DNA of 64,000 nt. Source: Variovorax sp. EL159 (lineage in GTDB: Bacteria; Pseudomonadota; Gammaproteobacteria; Burkholderiales; Burkholderiaceae_C). The notes under the pieces were generated by a model. The model did not search any database and was not told the DNA's origin. It saw only the letters and a program-made list of their open reading frames with translations. The stretch is taken from NCBI RefSeq assembly GCF_900100965.1, contig NZ_FMUJ01000002.1, forward strand, positions 1,175,869 to 1,239,868. Reading direction: 5' to 3'. The translations under genes were made by a program, and so were the position numbers. The stretch's first letter is position 1. Each line of letters starts with the position of its first letter. This document shows positions 1-6,921 of this stretch, one piece after another.

Positions 1-197
1 CGGGGAGCACCCGGTGCCATTCGCACGAGGGCACGTTGCGGGTGCATCGCCGATCAACGACTGCTCTGAAAACGCTCACGCCGGCGGTGTGCTCCCCGCA
101 GCGAAATAAAGGAGGAGGGGCGCAGCCCCGGGGGACATTCGCGGAGGGGAGTACGCCGTCGGCGCGAGCGCGCCCTGAATCGAGCGGCAACAAACAG
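1..197. other. Left-edge segment without a recognised gene
   Basis: No convincing coding region is seen; the open frames here are antisense extensions of the neighbouring genes. A perfect 10-bp inverted repeat lies at 1-10 (CGGGGAGCAC) and 89-98 (GTGCTCCCCG), which could be a large RNA stem or a repeat end cut by the window edge. An AGGAGG-like purine run near 112-119 has no credible start after it. Confidence 0.3.
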
Positions 198-1280
198 CTA
201 CAGCATCGGCTGCTGCTGCGGCTCCTGCCGTTTCTCGTGCATGCCTTCGCTCTCGATCCGCATCTTCGGCAGGAACTGCGGGTACTCGCGCTGCATGAAG
301 TCGATCAGCCCTTCGCGCACGGTGCAGCGAAGGTCGAAGGCCAGGCCCGAGGTGGCGGCCGTGCAGAGCACGCGAACCTGCATCGTGCGTTCGGTCGCAT
401 CGGTCACGCGCAGGTTGAAGAAGCGGCCGTCCCATTCGGGCGCTGCCTTCACGATGCGCTCGACCTCTTCGCGCAGCGGCGCGAGCGGCATGCCGTAGTC
501 GGCGTAGATGAAGACCGCACCGAGCAGTTGGGCCGAATGGCGCGTCCAGTTCTGGAACGGCTTTTCGATGAAGTAGGTCAGCGGCAGGATCAGGCGCCGC
601 TCGTCCCAGATCTTGATGACCACGAAGGTGCCGGTGATCTCTTCCACGCGGCCCCATTCGCCCTCGACCACCAGCACGTCGTCGATGCGGATCGGCTGTG
701 CCAGCGCGATCTGCAGTCCGGCGATGAGGTTGCTGAACACCGGCTTGGCCGCAAGACCGGCCACGATGCCGATGACACCGGCCGAGGCCAGCAGGCTGGC
801 GCCGACCTGGCGTGCACCCGGAAAGGTCATGAGCATCATCGCGCCGCCGGCCACCAGCACCACCGTCATGGCGGTGCGCGCCAGCACGCGGGTCTGCGTG
901 AGCACGCGGCGCGCCTGCAGGTTGTCGGCGATGTCCGAGGGGTGCTGCGCGAGCACGCCGTCGGCGAAACCGCTGATGGCCTTCACTGCGAGCCAGGTGG
1001 TTGCGGCGATCAGCAGCAGGCCATTGAAATGCCGCACGTTGCCGATGAAGCGAAGGTCGTCGGGCGCGGCCTGCCACACCAGCAGCAACGCGACCAGCGG
1101 GAGCACCAGCCGCGCCGCCGCGTTGCAGTTGACCACCATCGCATGGATCGCCGGCGCCGGGCGGGTGATCCGCCTCAATACAAGGCCACCGATGCGGTGG
1201 GCGAGAAGGGCGAGGGGAACTGCGATCAGGGCGGCAACCCATGTGCCGAACCAGGGGTGGGCAAGTATCTCTTTGATCAT
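198..1280 (-). CDS. MscS-family mechanosensitive ion channel
   Basis: This 360-residue inner-membrane protein is a small-conductance mechanosensitive channel homologue, a family that releases solutes on osmotic downshock. Hydrophobic segments lie near residues 12-30, 50-70, 80-100 and 130-175. The pore-lining Ala/Gly-rich helix (VIGIVAGLAAKPVFSNLIAG) and the following beta domain (GEWGRVEEITGTFVVIKIWDERRLILPLTYF) are the family hallmarks. Longer N-terminal membrane regions and an extended C-terminus make it closer to YbdG/YnaI-type channels than to minimal MscS. The ATG at 1280 overlaps the stop of the upstream FUSC gene as TGATG, which fixes the start and implies translational coupling. Confidence 0.9.
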   Translation of the reverse strand: MIKEILAHPWFGTWVAALIAVPLALLAHRIGGLVLRRITRPAPAIHAMVVNCNAAARLVLPLVALLLVWQAAPDDLRFIGNVRHFNGLLLIAATTWLAVKAISGFADGVLAQHPSDIADNLQARRVLTQTRVLARTAMTVVLVAGGAMMLMTFPGARQVGASLLASAGVIGIVAGLAAKPVFSNLIAGLQIALAQPIRIDDVLVVEGEWGRVEEITGTFVVIKIWDERRLILPLTYFIEKPFQNWTRHSAQLLGAVFIYADYGMPLAPLREEVERIVKAAPEWDGRFFNLRVTDATERTMQVRVLCTAATSGLAFDLRCTVREGLIDFMQREYPQFLPKMRIESEGMHEKRQEPQQQPML

Positions 1281-3532
1281 CAAGCGGTGGTCGCGGGCGG
1301 TGTTGTCTCGTTCAGCGGTTGAAGAATGCGCGCTGCGTCGTCGCGCAGCTGCGTGGCGAGGGCCGTGGCCAGATCGAGTCGGCGCAGCAGCCAGGGGCTG
1401 ATGTCGTTGTCGAACGGGTCGGGCAGGGGAATCGGGCCGCCGACGGTGGTGGAGCCGGCGCTCTCGGGGTGAGAGGGGCCGGTGGTCGGTGTAGTTCCGA
1501 TGGCGGCTTCGATTCTTTGCGCGGTGCGGCTGATCGGGCCCTCGACCTCGCCGGGTGTGAGGCGGTCGCGCCGCAGCACGAGCATCGATTTCACGGCGCT
1601 GAGTTGCGCGAGCAACTGGTAGCTGTGGGCCTGCAGATGTTCGAGCGGCTCGAGCGGCGGTTGCACCGCGCGCGGCTCGGAGAGCGAACGCTGCGTGGCC
1701 TGCACCAGCGCCGACAGGCTGTCGTAGGCCTCGCGGCGAGCGAGGCGCCATTCGAGTTCGGGGCTGCTGTCGATGGCCTGCAATTGGCCCAGGCCAAGCG
1801 CCAGCCGCGCATGGCGTGCCTGCGCGGTGAGCGTGCGCGCCACCAGCGCAGGGATCTGGCTGCGCTCCCACGAGGGCAGCACGTAGCAGAAGCCCCAGGC
1901 CAGCGCGGCACCGATGAGCGTGTCGGCGATGCGTTCGAACAGCGCGAAGATGGGCGCCACACCCACGTTCAGCATGTGGGCCTGCACGAGGCCCAGCACC
2001 GTGGCGGCCACCGCGGTGATGAGGTAGCGCCGCACTGCGAAGCTGTGCGCGATGGCCTGCGCCACCGTCACGATCACCAGCAGCATCAGCGCCGACGGGT
2101 GGGCCGACAGCAGCCCCACCGCGAGCACGCAGCCCAGCAGCGTACCGGCGACGCGGGCGTTGCGCCGCTCCAGCGTCTGCGAGAGGCTGCCGCGCAGCAC
2201 GACCACGATGGTCAGAAGAATCCAGTAGTCGTGCGAGCCCCAGGGCATCGACACCGCGATGGCGTAGCCGGCCGCGATGGCCAGCGCGGCGCGAATCGCG
2301 TGGCGCAGCGGCGGCGCGTCCCAGCGCCACAGCGTGAGGAAGGGGCGCCACGACCAGTCGGTCGGGCTCACGAAAAGCTGCCAGTTGGCGCGCACCACGG
2401 CCAGGTTGGGCTCGGCGTCGCCGCGCGCCATGGCCGACAGGCGCAGCACTTCGTCGTTGATGTGGCCGATGCGGCTGGCCAGGCCGCGCGCGAGCATCGC
2501 GGCGGTGGGGCCGATGTGGCCGCCGCCACCGCCCGGGCTGTTCGCGCTGTCGTCGGCGGACACGTGGATGGCCGCCAGCCGCGGGCGCCGGTCGGGCACC
2601 ACGGCGGGCGTGCGGCGCATCAGCAGCGCATCGGCCAGCGCGATGGTTTCTTCGGCGAGTTCTTCGAGCACGCAGCGCATCTCGATCAGCGCCTCGGCAT
2701 GCGCGGGGTGGGCGCGCAGCGTGTCGAGGTCAAGCTCGCTGGCCAGCAACTGGTCGCGCATCTCGAGCACGATCACCAGCATCGCGGCCAGCCGTTGACG
2801 GCGCGGCGTGCGCGGCGATTCGAGCACGATGTCGCGGGTGGCCTGCAGCTGGTCGGCCAGCGCGGCCTGCTCGCGCAGCAGTTGGCCGAGCACCGGTGCG
2901 GGCGTGTCGCGCACGTCGCGGGTTTCGTCCTGCGGCAGGAACTGGCTGGCCTCGGTGCGCATCAGCGCGGCCAGCGAATAGAGCACGTCGGCCACCGACT
3001 GGGTGCGAAAGCGCCCGTTGAGCGCGAGGTTGGCGAGCGTGGCCCAGATCACGTACAGGCCCGCGCCCAGGCCGAAGTGCCAGGTGCGCTCGATGGCATC
3101 GGCCATGTCGCGCGGCGCCTGGGTGGCCATCGAGAAGATCATCGAGAACATCACCGCGATCGCGATCGGGATGCCCCGCTTGCCCCAGGCCATGCCCAGG
3201 AAGGCCACGAAGGTGGCCGGCACCAGCAGCAGGCCGAGGCGGATCGGCGCGGTGTGCAGCATCTGCACGGCAAAGAAGAGCGGCAGGCCGATCAGCGGCG
3301 CCGGCAGCATCTGGAAGAACTTGCCGCGGCGCGGGCCGGGCAGGTCGGGCGGCGCGGTCACGATCACGCCGGTGGCCGCCGCGGAGGCGGCCAGGGTGCC
3401 CAGCCAGAGGTGCACCCCGCCCGAAATGAACAGGAGCCCGAGCGCGACGGTGAGCCCGCTCGCGACGTAGTGGCTCAGCGCAATGCGCAAAGCCGCGCGA
3501 ACCCGGGCGGCGGCGCGGGGCCCCAGCACCAT
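1280..3532 (-). CDS. FUSC-family (YccS/AaeB-like) inner-membrane protein
   Basis: This 750-residue protein has the fusaric-acid-resistance architecture: an N-terminal membrane block (about residues 15-165), a long soluble helical region, a second membrane block (about 400-540, with the FUSC stretch HDYWILLTIVVVLRGSLSQT followed by ERRNARVAGTLLG) and a cytoplasmic helical tail. Family members are proposed aromatic-acid or toxic-compound exporters, but the substrate here cannot be read from sequence. The start ATG at 3532 overlaps the stop of the inositol-monophosphatase gene by one base (TGATG), and its own stop overlaps the MscS start the same way, so the three genes form a tightly coupled operon. 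The tail is Pro/Ser/Thr-rich. Confidence 0.85.
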   Translation of the reverse strand: MVLGPRAAARVRAALRIALSHYVASGLTVALGLLFISGGVHLWLGTLAASAAATGVIVTAPPDLPGPRRGKFFQMLPAPLIGLPLFFAVQMLHTAPIRLGLLLVPATFVAFLGMAWGKRGIPIAIAVMFSMIFSMATQAPRDMADAIERTWHFGLGAGLYVIWATLANLALNGRFRTQSVADVLYSLAALMRTEASQFLPQDETRDVRDTPAPVLGQLLREQAALADQLQATRDIVLESPRTPRRQRLAAMLVIVLEMRDQLLASELDLDTLRAHPAHAEALIEMRCVLEELAEETIALADALLMRRTPAVVPDRRPRLAAIHVSADDSANSPGGGGGHIGPTAAMLARGLASRIGHINDEVLRLSAMARGDAEPNLAVVRANWQLFVSPTDWSWRPFLTLWRWDAPPLRHAIRAALAIAAGYAIAVSMPWGSHDYWILLTIVVVLRGSLSQTLERRNARVAGTLLGCVLAVGLLSAHPSALMLLVIVTVAQAIAHSFAVRRYLITAVAATVLGLVQAHMLNVGVAPIFALFERIADTLIGAALAWGFCYVLPSWERSQIPALVARTLTAQARHARLALGLGQLQAIDSSPELEWRLARREAYDSLSALVQATQRSLSEPRAVQPPLEPLEHLQAHSYQLLAQLSAVKSMLVLRRDRLTPGEVEGPISRTAQRIEAAIGTTPTTGPSHPESAGSTTVGGPIPLPDPFDNDISPWLLRRLDLATALATQLRDDAARILQPLNETTPPATTA

Positions 3533-4617
3533 CACTTGGCGGAAGCGTCGCCCTCGAAGGGGCTGCCAGTGCCGGGTGCGCCAGTTGCGCCGGGTGCCGC
3601 GGGTGCGTCGCGGCGGATGCGCGTGAGCTTGCGGGGTGCGGCGGGGGCGGCTGCCACGGCGGGCTTGTCGCCCTCGGCGGCTTCGTCCGCGAAGTCGACC
3701 ACGGTGCTGCGGGCATAGAGGTCGACCGAGGCGTCTTCGGTGCTCGACTTGGTCGAGGCCGACACGGCGCGCACGCGGTCGCTGGCGCGCAGCTTGTCGT
3801 CGACGTTGGCGAACTTCGAGTACTTGGCGAGCAGCGGCACCAGTTGGCCGTAGACGCGCGGGGCGGCGGCCAGGCATTCGCGCTGATCGAGGAACTCGGG
3901 CTCGCCCGTGAAGTTGCCGATCAGGCCACCGGCCTCGGTCACCAGCAGCGAGCCGGCGGCCACGTCCCAGGGGTTCAGGCCGGTTTCAAAAAAGCCGTCG
4001 GTGAAGCCGGCGGCCACGTAGGCCAGGTCGAGCGCAGCCGCGCCGGGGCGGCGCAGGCCCGCCATGCGGGGCATCATGTCCGCCATGATGGCCAGGTACT
4101 GCTTGAAGTTGTCGCCGGTGCGGAACGGAAAGCCCGTGGAGATCAGGCACTCGCTGAGCTTGGTGCGCTTGGACACGCGGATGCGGCGCTCGTTCAGGTA
4201 GGCGCCGCGGCCCTTGGTGGCGGTGAACAGGTCGTTGCGGCTCGGGTCGTAGATGACCGCCTGCTCGATCTTGCCGCGCACCGATAGCGCGATCGACACG
4301 CAGTAGACCGGAAAGCCGTGGATGAAATTGGTGGTGCCGTCGAGCGGATCGATGATCCAGACGAAATCGGAGTCTTTGGCGCCGTATTCGGTGCCCGATT
4401 CTTCGGCCAGGATGCCGTGCCCCGGGTATGCGCCAAGCAAGGTCTCGATGATGACCTTTTCGCTGGCGTGATCGACTTCGGTCACGAAGTCGTTGACCTG
4501 CTTTTGCGAGATGCGCACGGCCTCGACGTCGAGGGCTGCGCGGTTGATGATCGCGCCGGCGGCGCGTGCGGCCTTGACGGCCACGTTGAGCATGGGATGC
4601 AGGTTGGGGGACGACAT
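3532..4617 (-). CDS. suhB: Inositol monophosphatase family protein (SuhB-like) with C-terminal extension
   Basis: This Mg-dependent phosphatase of the SuhB/IMPase family hydrolyses inositol monophosphate and also acts in rRNA antitermination in enterobacteria. The metal-binding motifs are intact: AEESG (71-75), DPLDGTTNF (90-98) and NPWDVAAG (215-222). The catalytic core ends near residue 270; the remaining roughly 90 residues are a charged then Ala/Pro-rich tail not typical of the family. The start at 4617 ([10 protein letters not shown]) is chosen because the conserved N-terminus begins there; an internal Met at 4593 is also possible. It is the first gene of a coupled leftward operon with FUSC and MscS, divergent from trmJ. 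Confidence 0.88.
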   Translation of the reverse strand: MSSPNLHPMLNVAVKAARAAGAIINRAALDVEAVRISQKQVNDFVTEVDHASEKVIIETLLGAYPGHGILAEESGTEYGAKDSDFVWIIDPLDGTTNFIHGFPVYCVSIALSVRGKIEQAVIYDPSRNDLFTATKGRGAYLNERRIRVSKRTKLSECLISTGFPFRTGDNFKQYLAIMADMMPRMAGLRRPGAAALDLAYVAAGFTDGFFETGLNPWDVAAGSLLVTEAGGLIGNFTGEPEFLDQRECLAAAPRVYGQLVPLLAKYSKFANVDDKLRASDRVRAVSASTKSSTEDASVDLYARSTVVDFADEAAEGDKPAVAAAPAAPRKLTRIRRDAPAAPGATGAPGTGSPFEGDASAK

Positions 4618-4757
4618 TCTGGATTGTGAGAAGAACGGTGGAAGGGGTCTCCGAGAATTCGATCTGTGCAATCCTGGCGACCCTGCGGCCCGGCGATGCG
4701 GGCGGCGAGAATCGGGCATTTTACCGGCTCTGCCCGTTTGTGTCTCCCCACCCTGTC

Positions 4758-5498
4758 ATGCGCACCCGTTTCATCCTGATCCAGACCAGCCACGCCGGCA
4801 ATGTGGGCGCGGCCGCCCGCGCCATGAAAACCATGGGTTTCGACGACCTCGTGCTCGTGGCGCCCCGCTGGGCCAACGTGCTGCGGCGCGAGGAAACCAT
4901 CCAGCGCGCGAGCGGTGCCCTCGACGTGCTGACCAACGCCCGCATCGTCGAAACGCTCGACGAAGCGCTCGACGGCGTGACCCATCTTTGTGCCACCGCC
5001 ATGATCCCGCGCGACTTCGGCCCGCCCACCTGCACGCCCCGGGAGCACCTGGAACCCCTGGCCAGGCAGGGCGACCAGCACGTCGCCTTCCTGTTCGGCT
5101 CCGAGCGTTTCGGCATGCGGAATGAAGACGTCTACCGCTGCAACGTGGCGCTGAGCATCCCGACCGACCCGAAATTCGGCTCGCTCAACCTTGGCGCGGC
5201 CATCCAGGTGGTGGCCTACGAATGGCGGCTGGCACTCGGCGGCTACGAGGTGCGCGACGCCACGGCGCCGGTGCAGGCGGCCGATGCGCAGTCGGTGGCC
5301 GGCATGCTCGACCACTGGGAGCGCTCGCTGGTGGACATCGGCTTTCTCGACCCGGCCGCGCCCAAGAAGCTGATGCCCCGGCTGCAACAGCTTTTCAACC
5401 GTGCCCAGCCTACGCCGGAAGAAATCCACATCCTGCGCGGCATTGCCAAGGCCATGACCGACGCAACGCGGACACCCCGCGCGCCCGGCGATTCGTAA
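4758..5498 (+). CDS. trmJ: tRNA (cytidine/uridine-32-2'-O)-methyltransferase TrmJ
   Basis: A 246-residue SPOUT-class methyltransferase that 2'-O-methylates position 32 of certain tRNAs using S-adenosylmethionine. The N-terminus (FILIQTSHAGNVGAAARAMK) and the C-terminal knot motifs (FLFGSERFGM and IPTDPKFGSLNLGAAIQVV) are characteristic of TrmJ/TrmH-like enzymes. The helical C-terminal extension used for tRNA binding is present (to about residue 240). The ATG at 4758 is the first one in frame that leaves the conserved N-terminus intact. It is divergent from the suhB-like gene, with 140 bp between starts, the same arrangement seen in many betaproteobacteria. Confidence 0.93.
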   Translation: MRTRFILIQTSHAGNVGAAARAMKTMGFDDLVLVAPRWANVLRREETIQRASGALDVLTNARIVETLDEALDGVTHLCATAMIPRDFGPPTCTPREHLEPLARQGDQHVAFLFGSERFGMRNEDVYRCNVALSIPTDPKFGSLNLGAAIQVVAYEWRLALGGYEVRDATAPVQAADAQSVAGMLDHWERSLVDIGFLDPAAPKKLMPRLQQLFNRAQPTPEEIHILRGIAKAMTDATRTPRAPGDS

Positions 5499-5503
5499 AA
5501 CCC

Positions 5504-5521
5504 CATCGCGCGTACGCGATG
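5504..5521 (+). terminator. Stem-loop after trmJ
   Basis: A perfect 7-bp inverted repeat (CATCGCG, loop CGTA, CGCGATG) lies six bases past the trmJ stop. There is no clear U-run directly after it, so termination would be weak or Rho-assisted. Confidence 0.4.
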
Positions 5522-5531
5522 ACACGGGGCT

Positions 5532-5560
5532 TTAGACTGCCCGCCCCCTATCGATATAAC
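5532..5560 (+). promoter_or_regulatory. Probable sigma70 promoter of cysE
   Basis: A TTAGAC hexamer (5532-5537) and TATAAC (5555-5560) are separated by 17 bp and sit 16 bp upstream of the cysE ATG. The -10 is good and the -35 is weak. Confidence 0.45.
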
Positions 5561-5576
5561 GACAACAAAGGCAGCG

Positions 5577-6347
5577 ATGTTCTCTCGACTGCGCGCCGAC
5601 ATCCGGTGCATCCTCGAACGCGACCCGGCCGCCCGCAGCGCCTGGGAAGTGATCACGGTCTACCCCGGCTTCCATGCCGTGGTGCTGCATCGCTGGGCGC
5701 ATGCCTGTTGGACACACGGTTTCAAGTGGCCGGCCCGCTTCATCGCGCACTGGGCGCGCTGGATGACCGGCATCGAGATCCACCCCGCGGCCAAGATCGG
5801 CCAGCAGGTGTTCTTCGACCACGCCATGGGCGTGGTGGTCGGCGAGACCGCCGAGATCGGCGACGGCTGCACCATCTACCAGGGCGTGACGCTGGGCGGC
5901 ACCTCGCTCTACAAGGGCGAAAAGCGGCACCCGACGCTGGGAAAGAACGTGGTGGTGAGCGCGGGCGCCAAGGTGCTGGGCGGGTTCGTGGTGGGCGACG
6001 GCGCCAAGATCGGCAGCAACGCGGTGGTCATCAAGCCGGTGCCGGCTGGGGCGACCGCGGTGGGCATTCCGGCGCGCATCATTCCGTCGAAGACGGGCGA
6101 GAGCGCCGACGTGGCCTCGCCGCAGAAGTTCTCCGCCTACGGCATCACGCAGGACGACGACCCGTTGAGCCAGGCCATGCGCGGGCTCATCGACAACGCA
6201 TCGAGCCAGGAACACCAGATCGCGCTGCTCTGGCAGGCCATCGAGAAGCTGTCGGCGCATCCGGGCACCAGGGACTGCGTGCCGGGCGATGCGGCACGCG
6301 ACGAGTCGTTCGAGGCGGACAAGCTCACCCAACTGGTGGGCAAGTAG
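5577..6347 (+). CDS. cysE: Serine O-acetyltransferase CysE
   Basis: A 256-residue hexapeptide-repeat acyltransferase that makes O-acetylserine from serine and acetyl-CoA, the committed step of cysteine synthesis. The short N-terminal helical region typical of bacterial CysE/SrpH forms is followed by the left-handed beta-helix with FFDHAMGVVVGETAEIGDG and the conserved IYQGVTLGG and KRHPTLGKNVVVSAGA stretches (about residues 80-150), including the catalytic Asp/His pair. About 60 C-terminal residues after GIPARI are longer than in minimal forms and are not conserved-looking. The unusual cysteinyl-tRNA synthetase gene lies 3 kb away, so two cysteine genes share this region, though not an operon. 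Confidence 0.92.
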   Translation: MFSRLRADIRCILERDPAARSAWEVITVYPGFHAVVLHRWAHACWTHGFKWPARFIAHWARWMTGIEIHPAAKIGQQVFFDHAMGVVVGETAEIGDGCTIYQGVTLGGTSLYKGEKRHPTLGKNVVVSAGAKVLGGFVVGDGAKIGSNAVVIKPVPAGATAVGIPARIIPSKTGESADVASPQKFSAYGITQDDDPLSQAMRGLIDNASSQEHQIALLWQAIEKLSAHPGTRDCVPGDAARDESFEADKLTQLVGK

Positions 6348-6377
6348 CCCGCTGCGCAACGCCTGCCGGGCAGAGCG

Positions 6378-6851
6378 CTAGGCGGAACGCTTCGCGGCCG
6401 AGCTGTGCAATGAGCCGTGCACATGTCCGGCGTGCTGGCCGAAGGTCTCGGGCGCGAGCGCGGCCGTGTCCAGCTCCTGAAGAATGCCGCAGTTGTGCGC
6501 CGACTCGGGCCCGCCGCACTGCAGGCGCAGCGCCTTGAGCTGTTTCTCCAGCGTCTTCAATTCGGCAATGCGCGCGGCCACGTGACCGATATGGTCGTCC
6601 AGCAACTGGTTGACCTCGCCGCAGTCGTCCTGCGGCGCATCGCGGAATTTCAGCAGGCTGCGGATTTCGTCCAGCGTCATGTCCAGCGAGCGGCAGCGCC
6701 GGATGAAGCCCAGGCGCTGGGCATGCTCGTCGTCGTAGATGCGGTAGTTGCCGTCGGTGCGCGCGGGCTCGGGCAGCAGTTGCTCGCGCTCGTAGTACCG
6801 GATGGTTTCGACAGGCGTGTTCGCGACTTTGGCCAGTTCACCGATTTTCAT
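6378..6851 (-). CDS. cadR: MerR-family Cd(II)/Pb(II)-responsive regulator
   Basis: A 157-residue MerR regulator with the N-terminal winged helix (KIGELAKVANTPVETIRYYE), a dimerisation helix, and a metal-site C-terminus. Cysteines in DDCGEVNQLL, LRLQCGGPE and HNCGILQEL correspond to the Cys ligands of CadR/PbrR proteins, and the tail is His-rich (GQHAGHVHGSLH) as in CadR. It should bind the divergent 19-bp-spacer promoter and activate cadA when Cd(II), Pb(II) or Zn(II) binds. The start ATG at 6851 follows an in-frame antisense extension that is not conserved. CadR and PbrR cannot be firmly separated by eye; the P-type ATPase partner supports the general role. Confidence 0.88.
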   Translation of the reverse strand: MKIGELAKVANTPVETIRYYEREQLLPEPARTDGNYRIYDDEHAQRLGFIRRCRSLDMTLDEIRSLLKFRDAPQDDCGEVNQLLDDHIGHVAARIAELKTLEKQLKALRLQCGGPESAHNCGILQELDTAALAPETFGQHAGHVHGSLHSSAAKRSA

Positions 6852-6883
6852 GATGCGGCAAATAAGAAAGTGGAAATCAGCGT

Positions 6884-6914
6884 TTGACTCTACACCTGCT
6901 TCAGGGTTTCCAAT
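6884..6914 (+). promoter_or_regulatory. MerR-type promoter/operator of cadA
   Basis: TTGACT (6884-6889) and TCCAAT (6909-6914) are separated by 19 bp, the stretched spacing diagnostic of MerR-regulated promoters. The spacer holds an imperfect inverted repeat (ACTCTACAC opposite the complement of GCTTCAGGGT) resembling known pbr/cad operators. The expected transcription start lies at about 6920-6922, that is, at or within two bases of the cadA ATG, and no Shine-Dalgarno sequence is present. Confidence 0.75.
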
Positions 6915-6921
6915 CGATTCC

